From Flagellimonas abyssi (GTDB lineage Bacteria; Bacteroidota; Bacteroidia; Flavobacteriales; Flavobacteriaceae): a stretch of 64,000 nt of DNA. The stretch lies in assembly GCF_019457905.1 (NCBI RefSeq), contig NZ_JAHZSV010000022.1, forward strand, positions 1 to 64,000, given 5' to 3'. The notes under the pieces are model-generated. The model made no database searches. It was not told the DNA's origin and worked only from the letters and a program-made list of their open reading frames with translations. The position numbers were made by a program, and so were the translations under genes. This document shows, one piece after another, positions 18,171-27,637 of the stretch (position 1 is its first letter; each line of letters opens with the position of its first letter).

Positions 18171-19544
18171 TTAAAATCCAATTTTGGTCAAACCAGCTTG
18201 AATGTCTTCGTTACCCATGAACAAATCCCAAAGCAATCCGGTTCGATAGTTTTCAATCATAATGATCTGTGGTCCTTGGTCAATCGCTAAATAAGCCTCT
18301 GCCACCCAATCGTGTTCTGGGCTAAAAGCATCATAAAATCCTGCAGGCCCCAACAAATCGTCTCTATTTCTGTAAAAATAATGCATTGCGACAAGAGATT
18401 CGTCCGGCGCGTAAGGAATTGAGCTTATAGCCGCCGTTGGTGAGATAACGCCTGTATCGTTATTGGGGCTATGGGCATTGTACCCTATGCTCCCATCATT
18501 ATTTCTTGAGTAACTCGCTGTAAGCCCCCAACAATCTGCTCCGTAATCTTGATGAAACCCGGGATTTGCCACACAATATTCATAATTGATCATGGTGTGA
18601 TTTACGTTTACATCCCAATAGTTGACATAATCATCGGAAAGGTTTCTTGGGTCGAGCCCCAAATAGGAATAATGTGCCCAAAATAGTGGCCCACCAAATT
18701 GCTCAGCGCCGTTGTGCTTTACCAAGAGTGGATAACCGTATTGGGTATTTGATGATTGTATTCCTCCATTGGAAGCCCAACCGTTGGTATAAACTTCCTT
18801 TTCGATAGTAAAATCGGGTGAAGCGGCCGCCATGACATAGGTTATCAAAACTTCGTTGTACCCTTCAAGCGGCATATTGATTGCAAAATCATGATTTGGG
18901 CTCCAGTGCCAATACAATACATTTTGATTTTGTGTATACCAATCCCATTCCACACCTTTCCAGAGATTATCAGCATGTTGGGCCAGTGCTTGTTCTACAT
19001 CCGTCCCATTTTTGAAATATTCCTTTATACAAACCAAACCTTGTGCCAAGAAGGCGGTCTCTACCAAATCACCTCCATCATCCAAGTCGCTAAATGGGAT
19101 AACGGCACCTGTAGCACCATTTATCCAATGTGGCCAAGCCCCATGAAATCGGTCCGCATTTTCAAGAAAATCCAATAAGGTATTCAATCGCTCCACGGCT
19201 TCTGTCCGAGAAACATATCCTCTTTCAATACCTACCAAAATAGCCATAAGCCCGAACCCCGTTCCACCTGCCGTTACAACACCTTCACTGTTTCCGGGGT
19301 CATTGGGGTGATATCTTTCCCTTGCGCCACCGGAGTTGGAATCGGCATAGTCCCAGAAATATTTAAAGGTTTCCTCTTGGGTCAAATCCAATAGTTCTTC
19401 ATCCGAAATTGCAGGTTCTTCTTCCTCTTCTTCGGAACCGCTACCTGGCAGCTCTGGTTCTGTGGGAACATAGGTATAGTCATCGCCTCCACAGGACAGC
19501 ATCACAATCGAAAAAAGTGAGAGGTATATTGCTTTTTTAATCAT
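18171..19544 (-). CDS. GH144-like (Pfam 'glucoamylase') lipoprotein, copy 2
   Basis: 457 residues from ATG 19542-19544 (MIKKAIYLSL...SCGG lipobox). The linker after the lipobox is Pro/Glu-rich with a run of five Glu. The alpha6/alpha6-barrel domain carries family-typical blocks GGTGFGLMAI, FHGAWPHW and DGGDLVETAFL, and IDQGPQIIMIENYRTG near the end. The Pfam name 'glucoamylase' is historical; characterised members (GH144) are endo-beta-1,2-glucanases. Overlaps the preceding paralogue by 8 bp, so it arose by tandem duplication and is translated with it. Probably surface exposed. Confidence 0.85.
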   Translation of the reverse strand: MIKKAIYLSLFSIVMLSCGGDDYTYVPTEPELPGSGSEEEEEEPAISDEELLDLTQEETFKYFWDYADSNSGGARERYHPNDPGNSEGVVTAGGTGFGLMAILVGIERGYVSRTEAVERLNTLLDFLENADRFHGAWPHWINGATGAVIPFSDLDDGGDLVETAFLAQGLVCIKEYFKNGTDVEQALAQHADNLWKGVEWDWYTQNQNVLYWHWSPNHDFAINMPLEGYNEVLITYVMAAASPDFTIEKEVYTNGWASNGGIQSSNTQYGYPLLVKHNGAEQFGGPLFWAHYSYLGLDPRNLSDDYVNYWDVNVNHTMINYEYCVANPGFHQDYGADCWGLTASYSRNNDGSIGYNAHSPNNDTGVISPTAAISSIPYAPDESLVAMHYFYRNRDDLLGPAGFYDAFSPEHDWVAEAYLAIDQGPQIIMIENYRTGLLWDLFMGNEDIQAGLTKIGF

Positions 19545-20916
19545 CTGTGTTTGTGATCTCGGGGCTTTCAAAACCCAACTTCTTCAAGCCTTTTTGTACT
19601 TCTTCATTGGCCATGAACAATTTCCAGAACAATCCACTTCGATAGTTTTCAATCATCACTGGAATTGGACCTTGGTCTATTGCCAAGTATCGTGGCAAGT
19701 ACCAATCTTCCTCTAGGCTGAAAGCGTCGTAAGGACCGTACTTTCCTATGAGGCTATCCTGTTCTTTGTACATAAACCGTAAAAATTGCTTGCTCTCTTC
19801 GGGAGTATATGGCATGGAAGAAAGTGCTGCGGTTGGGGAAATTACGCCCAAATCAGCTTCGGGTCGGTGCCCAGCATATCCATTTATGGAATAGCTTGAG
19901 GTGAGACCCCAGCAATCTTTTCCATACCCTTCATAATCCTTCGGATTGTCCACACAATATTTATAGTGAATCAATGCATGGTTCTTGTTCAGTTTCCAAT
20001 AGTCGCCAAATTGATCCTTCAACCCTTTAGGATTAAGTCCTAAGTAGGAATAATGCGCCCAAAACAAGGGCCCAACGGGTGCATTACTATGCTCATAATG
20101 ATTGAGTTCAGTTTCTAGGCCGTAGTATGTGGTATCTTTGGCGATTTGTCCGTCGACTCCCCAACCTTTTTCATAAACTGATTTTTTGATAGGGTGTGAG
20201 GGAGATGCTGCTGCCAAAATATACATAATCAGGGCTTCGTTGTAACCACCTACGGGAAAGTTCATTTCCCATTGGTACTCGGGACTCCAATGCCAGTATA
20301 GCACCTCTTCTCCGTTCTTGGTATACCAGTCCCACTCAACTTCTTCCCATAGCTCTTGGATTTTTTGGGCCAATTGCTGTTCACGTTCATTTCCATCCTT
20401 AAAATAGGCTTGAACGGTCAGTAATCCTTGCACCAAAAAAGCTGTCTCTACCAAATCTCCTCCATTGTCTTTTTTGCTAAAAGGGGTCACTTTTCCTGAT
20501 GGTAACAGCCAATGGGGCCAAGCCCCATGAAAACGGTCTGCATTTTCTAAAAAACCAACAATTTGCTCGTAGCGTTCCAGTGCCTGTTCACGGGTGATGA
20601 ATTCTCTTTCGACACCTACCAAAATGGCCATCAGTCCAAAACCTGAACCTCCTGTGGTAATAATGTCCTTATCGTGGTTGGGGTAGACTCCATCCATGTG
20701 AATTCGTTCCCTAGCCAATCCTGAGACCGGTTCTGCTCCATCCCAAAAGTAGTTGAAGGTCTGGTATTGGACCGAATCGAGCAACGCCTCATCGGTATAA
20801 GCCAAACTATCCGAATAACTTTCAGATGTTGATTCTTTGCTTTTTTCCTTAGTTTTTTGGCCATTGCACCCTATAAGTAGGGTGACAACGGCCAATGGTA
20901 ATACAATTAACCTCAT
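19537..20916 (-). CDS. GH144-like lipoprotein, copy 1
   Basis: 459 residues, lipoprotein signal MRLIVLPLAVVTLLIGCNGQ. Shares the same blocks as copy 2 (GGSGFGLMAI, FHGAWPHW, NGGDLVETAFL, IDQGPIPVMIENYRSG). The two copies are clearly homologous but diverged, and could split endo- and exo- or surface and periplasmic roles. Starts 57 bp after the LamG gene. Family members hydrolyse beta-1,2-glucan to sophoro-oligosaccharides; specificity here is inferred. Confidence 0.85.
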   Translation of the reverse strand: MRLIVLPLAVVTLLIGCNGQKTKEKSKESTSESYSDSLAYTDEALLDSVQYQTFNYFWDGAEPVSGLARERIHMDGVYPNHDKDIITTGGSGFGLMAILVGVEREFITREQALERYEQIVGFLENADRFHGAWPHWLLPSGKVTPFSKKDNGGDLVETAFLVQGLLTVQAYFKDGNEREQQLAQKIQELWEEVEWDWYTKNGEEVLYWHWSPEYQWEMNFPVGGYNEALIMYILAAASPSHPIKKSVYEKGWGVDGQIAKDTTYYGLETELNHYEHSNAPVGPLFWAHYSYLGLNPKGLKDQFGDYWKLNKNHALIHYKYCVDNPKDYEGYGKDCWGLTSSYSINGYAGHRPEADLGVISPTAALSSMPYTPEESKQFLRFMYKEQDSLIGKYGPYDAFSLEEDWYLPRYLAIDQGPIPVMIENYRSGLFWKLFMANEEVQKGLKKLGFESPEITNTDD

Positions 20917-20973
20917 AGAAATAACTAAACTTACTAACTCAAATATTTTGATGTGCTACAAACAAGTAGCTCA

Positions 20974-22770
20974 TTAATTGTTCATGACTTCCTGTACCTC
21001 TTCTTGGGTAAGGGATTTATTGTAGAACCGTAGTTCATCTATTTGACTTTCGTCCGATAAATGGCCCCACTCGGTAAATCTTGGTGCACCGGAACCTATA
21101 CTGAAGAAATCACAATCGGTCCAATCGATACCGGATATTGTATTTTGTCCCACTGGTTCTCCATCGATATAAACGACAGCATTGGAACCAGAAATTGTAA
21201 TGGCCAAGTGTATCCAACCCGTTGCAACCAATGGATCTAGGTCGGCATTTTCTCCGCCATCTACCCATACATCCGCTGTGCCATCACCTACATTTAGCTT
21301 GAAGCGTTGCATTCCACCTACATTTTCCCTAAAGAAACGGAATCCGCTGGTTCTAAGGTTCTGAACTTCTGGATAGCCAGCATTTTCGGTATCCTCCGGT
21401 CCTGACGTTAAAATACCTGCGTTATTTTCGGTCACATTCATTTTGTACCACATGGTAGCACTAAAATTGTCTGATGTCAATCCTTGCGTTGGGAATGTCA
21501 AATATGAATCTACAGCTCCGGCGTAGGCATCCGTACCTTCTAAGCTCTCTCCTGCAAATCCTGGGTTTCCAACTTCGGTTGCCTCAATTTCCCTGAACAT
21601 TTCCATATAATCCCCGTCAAATGGCATGTAGAAGAATTCCCCGTCAAATGTTGGTGGGTAAGATGAAACAAATTCTCCCGAATCATCGGCCATAATAGTT
21701 TGAATTTCTTCTTGGGTGATTGCTCGATTGAAAATTCTAAGCTCATCCATCAAACTTTGGTCGGAAAGATGGTTCCACTCGGTAAAGTTAGGTGCTCCCG
21801 ACATGATAGAAAGGACATTGCAATCGGTCCAATCAATACCTGGGAAGGCATTTTGACTTACGACTTGACCATTGATATAAACCGTGGCCTCGGAACCTGA
21901 TAAAGTAAATGCCAAGTTCACCCATTCACCGGTAGAAGGATCTACATCTGCCATTTCTCCACCATCAAACCATTCTGCTCCTTCACCATAACCTGCGGTG
22001 AGCTTGAATCTTTGTTCTCCACCGGCATTTTCCCTAAAAAAGGCAAAGCCTTTGTTTCTATCATTTGTGGTTCCATCAGTCATTGGAGGGCTCATGGTCA
22101 AAATACCAGCCCTGTCCGGCACGGCATTTATTTTCACCCAGAAAATGGCACTGAACTCAGGATTTGTCAATCCATCTGTTGGCAATGTTAAATAAGCTCC
22201 TTCTGCTCCGACATAAGCACCTGAACCGCTTAGGCTTTCTTCTTCACTTGCAAATGATGGGCTACCTACTATGGTCGGAGTTTGGAAAGAAATTAAATCT
22301 ATCCAATCGCCGTCAAAAGGCATATATAAAATCTCACCTTCATATTTTGGAATATAAGGTGGTTCCTTTGAGAAGTTTACAGTCGTAGAAGTAGTTTTAC
22401 CATCCAAATCGGTAGCGGTTACCATTAACTCGTGCTCTCCGTCACCCAACCCTTCGTATACCAAATCGTTTACGAGTACACGGCGGTAATCTATGTATCC
22501 TCCATTATAACTGGCAATTGTATTGCCATCCAATATTACATTTATAGATCCGACCTCAATATCATCGGTAACTTCAAAGGATATGTTTATCGATGTAGTC
22601 TCGGCAGGCACTTTAATCACATTTCCTGCCACTGGCGTATTTATGGTAACCTGTGGTGCTGTTTCATCCACTCCGGCATCCACTGCCGTTATAGGGTCGA
22701 TTCCTTGGTCACATCCATAAAAAAGCAGAACGGCCAGACAGTTAATCAGAATAAATCTTATGGTTTTCAT
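20974..22770 (-). CDS. Surface lipoprotein with two LamG domains
   Basis: 598 residues. Lipoprotein signal (MKTIRFILINCLAVLLFYGC). An Ig/bacterial-type sandwich (about 40-140) precedes two similar concanavalin-like LamG modules (~150-365 and ~385-598). Each repeat shows LYMPFDG or FYMPFDG, GAYVGAEGAYLTLP or DAYAGAVDSYLTFP, and ITQEEIQTIM or LTQEEVQEVM. Placed right after susD (11 bp), the position of SusE/F-like surface glycan-binding proteins; it probably binds the target glycan. No catalytic residues are recognised. Confidence 0.82.
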   Translation of the reverse strand: MKTIRFILINCLAVLLFYGCDQGIDPITAVDAGVDETAPQVTINTPVAGNVIKVPAETTSINISFEVTDDIEVGSINVILDGNTIASYNGGYIDYRRVLVNDLVYEGLGDGEHELMVTATDLDGKTTSTTVNFSKEPPYIPKYEGEILYMPFDGDWIDLISFQTPTIVGSPSFASEEESLSGSGAYVGAEGAYLTLPTDGLTNPEFSAIFWVKINAVPDRAGILTMSPPMTDGTTNDRNKGFAFFRENAGGEQRFKLTAGYGEGAEWFDGGEMADVDPSTGEWVNLAFTLSGSEATVYINGQVVSQNAFPGIDWTDCNVLSIMSGAPNFTEWNHLSDQSLMDELRIFNRAITQEEIQTIMADDSGEFVSSYPPTFDGEFFYMPFDGDYMEMFREIEATEVGNPGFAGESLEGTDAYAGAVDSYLTFPTQGLTSDNFSATMWYKMNVTENNAGILTSGPEDTENAGYPEVQNLRTSGFRFFRENVGGMQRFKLNVGDGTADVWVDGGENADLDPLVATGWIHLAITISGSNAVVYIDGEPVGQNTISGIDWTDCDFFSIGSGAPRFTEWGHLSDESQIDELRFYNKSLTQEEVQEVMNN

Positions 22771-22781
22771 TTTTACTTGTA

Positions 22782-24332
22782 TTAATTGTTGATTATATCC
22801 ATCAAAATCGGGAATTCATCAATTTGATCTTGATGGTAAGTAACAAAAGTTCTATCCGGGGTAAAGGTTCTTCCTTCGAAGCTCAGCTCCTCATATCTGC
22901 CCAATCTGACCATGTCCAAAAATCGCTTGCCCCATTCCATGGCCAGTTCTGCATATTTCTCGTCGACCACCTGATCTAGGGTAACTCCGCTTATGGGTGC
23001 CAATCCAACTCTGCCCCTTACCATGTTCACCGCTTGATCTGCAGTCATTCCGGAACCAGTTGCCCCATGTAGCAAGGCTTCTGCATAAATCAACAATGTT
23101 TCTGCGTATCTATAAACTATATAGTTTTTATTACTTCCATAATCTGTTCGACCCATAATCAATTGATTACTGGGCAAATAATGTTTTCCACTACAGAAAA
23201 TAGCCCTTTCATTATCCAACAATACATCTCCGTCCCGAGTTTCTGGTGAAACGAAATCTGGCAATGTTTCGGCAGTATAACCAGTGGATGAAATAATACT
23301 GTCTATTCCGTTTTGGGTGAACAGTACAGTTGTTTCCAGACGTTCGGTTTCTCCCCTATCCAACATGAATTTAACATATTTCATACTGGGTTCGAAAAAG
23401 CCCCATCCACCTGCTGAACCAGCTACGGACGGTGTCCATCCATTGGGGCCGTAAGGTGCGTAAAGATGACCTACCCTATCTCCCGTTCCCGAATTAAAGT
23501 CCGAATATTGGAGTTCGAACAGGTTTTCATCGCTCAACTTTCCGGGGGTTTTAAACAACTCATAATAATCTGACATCAAGGAGAATTTACCCGAACTTAT
23601 TATCTGACCGGCCGCATCTGCAACTGCTTGGTAGTTTTCCAGTTCTTGATTCGCCAAAGCTTTCACCATTAATGCTGTATATCGGGTTACTCCACCTGGC
23701 AAATCTGTACGTTCGTTGGGCCTCATATTGGGCAATAATGGAATTGCTTCGTCCATTTGGTCGGATATGTGCTGCATCACCTCTTCTTTGGTGGGTACAG
23801 AGGTCACATTTTCAAAAGCACTTAAATCTGAAGACTCCGGAATAAATACTGCGCCATAGACCTGCGACAATTGAAAAAGCAATATAGATCGTAGAACCTT
23901 TGCCTCGGCTATGTATCGGTTCCCTAGGGCAATTCCGTCCTCATCGGCAAACTCCATGTACCTTTCAATTTGTTCCATTCCTGTATGTGCCGCAATGATA
24001 TCACCGTAGTAGGTTTCCCATAAGGTTCTTGAACCAAAAAAGGAGTTATCATATACATAACGGTCTTGATTTTTAAGACCCTGCTGATCACCTGCTGCAT
24101 TTACATCATCTCCCCGGGTTGCCACAACCAAAGGCTGCTCCCACCCTCTATCGTTGACTGCCTGATAGATTCCGGTTAAGGAGAAAATCATATCACTTGT
24201 CTTTGAAAAATCGGTCCCACCAGCAAAATTATTGTTGAGTTCTGGTTGGTCAAGTTCACTACTGCAGCTTGAAATCAAGATGCCCAAGAATGCGAAGACC
24301 GTAAAAAAATTGTTTGTTTTTATTAATTTCAT
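22782..24332 (-). CDS. SusD/RagB-family glycan-binding lipoprotein
   Basis: 516 residues from ATG 24330-24332 (MKLIKTNNFF...ISSCSSE lipobox). RagB/SusD family: helical TPR-like scaffold, with the C-terminal hallmark region AMEWGKRFLDMVRLGR. Forms the lid over the SusC pore and captures oligosaccharide. It begins 10 bp after susC stops. The 26 codons upstream of the chosen start overlap susC and are not coding. Confidence 0.93.
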   Translation of the reverse strand: MKLIKTNNFFTVFAFLGILISSCSSELDQPELNNNFAGGTDFSKTSDMIFSLTGIYQAVNDRGWEQPLVVATRGDDVNAAGDQQGLKNQDRYVYDNSFFGSRTLWETYYGDIIAAHTGMEQIERYMEFADEDGIALGNRYIAEAKVLRSILLFQLSQVYGAVFIPESSDLSAFENVTSVPTKEEVMQHISDQMDEAIPLLPNMRPNERTDLPGGVTRYTALMVKALANQELENYQAVADAAGQIISSGKFSLMSDYYELFKTPGKLSDENLFELQYSDFNSGTGDRVGHLYAPYGPNGWTPSVAGSAGGWGFFEPSMKYVKFMLDRGETERLETTVLFTQNGIDSIISSTGYTAETLPDFVSPETRDGDVLLDNERAIFCSGKHYLPSNQLIMGRTDYGSNKNYIVYRYAETLLIYAEALLHGATGSGMTADQAVNMVRGRVGLAPISGVTLDQVVDEKYAELAMEWGKRFLDMVRLGRYEELSFEGRTFTPDRTFVTYHQDQIDEFPILMDIINN

Positions 24333-24342
24333 AGCTTTTGTT

Positions 24343-27300
24343 TTATATTTTAATATTGACACCCAATGTGTATACTCCTGGTATTGGGTAAGTCTGATTG
24401 TCCCTTCCATCTTGCACCTCCGGAGTGAAACCGTTATAATTAAATAAGGTAAGAGGTCTCTCCGCTGTCACATAAAATCGTATTTGTGGGCTGAACTTCC
24501 CTGTCAATTCTGGTAGGGTATATCCCAGAGTTACATTTTGCAACCTCACGAAATCACCTTTTTCAACAAAGAAGCTATTGAGGAACTGATTGCTCCATGG
24601 GTTTCTGATACCTCTTGCAGAAGGATAGGAATTGGTAGAGCCAGCACTGGTCCAACGGTTTACTGCAAAATCCCTATCTATGTTCGGGTCAGGGGTTTGA
24701 CGAATTGCGAATCGTTTTTGATTGGCAATAACATTTCCTCCTTGTCCTATTACATTTAAGGAGAAATCCCATGCCTTGTAATTGAGACCAAGATTGAATC
24801 CAAAAGTATAGGTGGGTATGTACGACCCTAAATCGACACGGTCTTGCGCATCTATCATCATATCTCCATTGTGGTCCACGAACCTAAAATCGCCAGGTTC
24901 AACAGTCAAACCATTAGCTATAGCAGTTTGAGCAGCTGGGTCATTTTGTATCTCTTCTGGTGTTTGGTACACCCCAGCAACCTCAAGTCCGAAGAAAGGA
25001 TTTATAGTTCCCCCGACCACGGTCCTTTGTGCAACATCGCCCCCTGAAGTCAAATTTTCCTGGCCTTTAAGGTCCAGTACTTCATTTTTAAGGGTTGAAA
25101 AGTTTGCACCTATATTGTAACTGAAATTGTCTGAAACCTTCTTGTTCCAATTCAACACCACTTCAAATCCTGTATTCCTTATTTTTCCAACATTCTGCCT
25201 AGTGGTTCCCGGCACTAACAATCTGGAAACTGGAATAACCGCGTCCCGAGTATCCCTTCTAAAGTAATCGGCCTCCATGGACAATTGATTGTTGAACATT
25301 CTTGCCGTTATACCCACATTGGTCTCTGCCGTTACTTCCCATTTAAGAGCTTCAAAATCGCTACTGGTGACCTGCCCGGGATATGGGGTGTCTCCAAATG
25401 CCGCAACCACTTCCTCCGAAGTAATACCTCCTGAACTGGATGCCACGTTGGCGTTCCCCAATTCACCCCAGCTTCCTCTAAACTTTAGAAAATTGATTGC
25501 ATTGGTTTCAGGAAAAAAAGATTCTTCGGAAATTACCCAACCAGCACCAATTGTTGGAAAATACCCCCATTTCTCTTGATACTTACTGGTTCCATCCGCA
25601 CGTACCGTACCATATAGAAGGTATCGGTCATCAAAATTATAGGCAATCCGGCCAAAATAGGAAAAGAAATATTCCCTTGCACCGTCGTCACCCGTAACCC
25701 TAACGCGGTCGTTATCCACACTGGTATCGATAGTATCGGCCAAATCCAAATAATAGGATTCATCCCCAATTCCCGGGCCATTGGGGAAATTCAATCCTTT
25801 TACTTCCAAGAGTTCAAAAGATCTATCCCTAAATGCAGTACCTGCCAAAACGGTCAAGTTATGTTTTCCAAAACTGTCGTTATAAGTTAAAGTATTGTCC
25901 CAGGTCTGTTCTGAAAAATTTTCGGTTCTTTTTATCAATTCTGCATTTTCCCTAAAGGCATCTCCATTTCCAAAAAAGTAAGGAAGTCTTACTTCTCTAA
26001 CTTCCAAAGTTTCATAGTTGTGGTAATACGCTGTCTTAAATGTTAATTTATCCGGAACTAGTTCATAGCTCAAGTCAATGGTCATCAATGTATTCCTTGT
26101 CTTGTTTCTATTTTGCGTATTTTCCATTATTGGGAAAGGGTTTTGGGTGCCCCTATATCCTAAATCCTGTGCATTGGCATAAGGTCTTGGGTAGGCCTCT
26201 GTTTTGGAAGGATCCAGAACAGGCATAACGGGTACTGCAAAATATGCCAGTGCAAAAGCAGTGTCTTCTGGCCTAAATCTGGTAGCATTGCTAAAAAGAG
26301 TGGACACTCCTACGCTTAGACGATCACTAACATCAAAATTCAATTTGCTCCGAATATTGAATCGTTCATAATCGTTCTTCATTTTAAGTATCCCTTCCTG
26401 TTCAAAATAGTTCAAGCCAACAGAATAAGTAATATTTTCCGATCCACCGGCTACACCAAAACTATGGTTTTGCTGTAGGGCATGCCTAAGAATCAAATCG
26501 TACCAATCCGTATTAACGTTTGGAACATTGGGATTAATCCTACTTCTACCATATCGTTGTATGGCATTTTCAATGTATTGTGCCTCAGCTGCCGACCCCG
26601 ATTCCCTAGCTAAGTTTACAAACTGTTCCGAATTGGAAAGTTTCACCAAGTTTTGGGCCACTTGGACCCCTTGATAACCGCTATAAGTAATCTGAGGCTT
26701 TTGATTTGGCCTACCTGATTTGGTTTCGATCAATACAACACCATTTGCAGCACGAACACCATAAATAGCAGCCGCGGAAGCATCTTTAAGTACAGAAATA
26801 CTTTCTATATCCTCCGTATTCAAAAAATCGATGTCGTCGAAAAAAGTACCATCCACAACATAGAGCGGATTGGATGCCCCCCCTACATATGAACCGATAC
26901 CTCTTACCCGAATAGTAGGACCGGTACCTGGTGCACCACTACTTACCACCTGTAAACCCGCCACCTTACCTTGAAGAGCCTGCATAGCGGCACCGGAAGG
27001 GGTTCGGGCTATATCTTCAGATTTCACAGTTGCAATGGAACCTGTTAAATCAGCTTTCTTCTGTGTTCCATAGCCGACCACAACAACTTCATCTAGACTT
27101 TGCGTGTCTTCCTGCATCGTCAAGTTGATAGTTGTTCTATTATTAATTGGTATGGTTTGAGAGGTAAAACCAACGTAACTGAATACCAATGAACCATCTC
27201 CCGGAACGTTGTCCAAGGTATAGTTTCCATCAAAGTCCGTTTGGATTCCTGTTGTAGTACCCTCAAGTACCACACTTGCTCCAGGCAAGGGTTGCCCTTG

Positions 27301-27402
27301 TTCATCGGTTACCGTTCCCGAAACCGTTATATTGTTTTGGGCCAAAACGACGACCTGAAACAATAAAAATGACATTAGCAAAAGTTTGCTTTTAATTTTC
27401 AT
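24343..27402 (-). CDS. SusC/RagA-family TonB-linked outer-membrane transporter
   Basis: 1019 residues. Signal peptide ending VVLAQN, then a carboxypeptidase-regulatory-like domain (~25-100, VSGTVTDEQGQPLPGASV), the SusC plug box (DEVVVVGYGTQKKADLTGSI) and a TonB-dependent barrel to the C-terminus. Imports oligosaccharides with SusD. First gene of the PUL operon; its upstream region carries paired 11-bp repeats. Confidence 0.95.
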   Translation of the reverse strand: MKIKSKLLLMSFLLFQVVVLAQNNITVSGTVTDEQGQPLPGASVVLEGTTTGIQTDFDGNYTLDNVPGDGSLVFSYVGFTSQTIPINNRTTINLTMQEDTQSLDEVVVVGYGTQKKADLTGSIATVKSEDIARTPSGAAMQALQGKVAGLQVVSSGAPGTGPTIRVRGIGSYVGGASNPLYVVDGTFFDDIDFLNTEDIESISVLKDASAAAIYGVRAANGVVLIETKSGRPNQKPQITYSGYQGVQVAQNLVKLSNSEQFVNLARESGSAAEAQYIENAIQRYGRSRINPNVPNVNTDWYDLILRHALQQNHSFGVAGGSENITYSVGLNYFEQEGILKMKNDYERFNIRSKLNFDVSDRLSVGVSTLFSNATRFRPEDTAFALAYFAVPVMPVLDPSKTEAYPRPYANAQDLGYRGTQNPFPIMENTQNRNKTRNTLMTIDLSYELVPDKLTFKTAYYHNYETLEVREVRLPYFFGNGDAFRENAELIKRTENFSEQTWDNTLTYNDSFGKHNLTVLAGTAFRDRSFELLEVKGLNFPNGPGIGDESYYLDLADTIDTSVDNDRVRVTGDDGAREYFFSYFGRIAYNFDDRYLLYGTVRADGTSKYQEKWGYFPTIGAGWVISEESFFPETNAINFLKFRGSWGELGNANVASSSGGITSEEVVAAFGDTPYPGQVTSSDFEALKWEVTAETNVGITARMFNNQLSMEADYFRRDTRDAVIPVSRLLVPGTTRQNVGKIRNTGFEVVLNWNKKVSDNFSYNIGANFSTLKNEVLDLKGQENLTSGGDVAQRTVVGGTINPFFGLEVAGVYQTPEEIQNDPAAQTAIANGLTVEPGDFRFVDHNGDMMIDAQDRVDLGSYIPTYTFGFNLGLNYKAWDFSLNVIGQGGNVIANQKRFAIRQTPDPNIDRDFAVNRWTSAGSTNSYPSARGIRNPWSNQFLNSFFVEKGDFVRLQNVTLGYTLPELTGKFSPQIRFYVTAERPLTLFNYNGFTPEVQDGRDNQTYPIPGVYTLGVNIKI

Positions 27403-27571
27403 AATTGTGCAAAAATAGAGTTAGATTTTTACTAAATTAATAAAGAGTGTGTCGATGGCAGGCTGATTGGAATACATAATAAATACATCATTTTTAAAAT
27501 GCTTTGAAAGCCTTGTTTCACAGCGTTTGCAGTATACTCTCTTTATTTTGATGTAAAAAAAATTAACATAG

Positions 27572-27592
27572 TGATGTAGTCTTGATGTAGTC
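27572..27592. promoter_or_regulatory. 11-bp tandem repeat upstream of susC (candidate operator)
   Basis: Ten-base TGATGTAGTC occurs at 27572-27581 and 27583-27592, period 11 bp. On the operon strand it reads GACTACATCA twice. A partial third copy (gatgtaaa) lies at 27550-27557. It is located about 170 bp upstream of susC and 45 bp from the regulator gene's stop. Same phase and CTAC core as the repeat at 50760-50781. Confidence 0.55.
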
Positions 27593-27637
27593 AAAAAAAC
27601 TGCGCCAACCACTTTTAAAACTCTTATATTACAGGTT

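Noticed and set aside
18171..20916. Glucoamylase (starch) function for the paired enzymes
   Set aside because: The Pfam label is historical. Characterised members of this family are GH144 beta-1,2-glucanases and the context fits.
27421..27612. 63-codon leftward ORF between regulator and susC
   Set aside because: Low-complexity composition in an AT-rich promoter region; no conserved feature seen.
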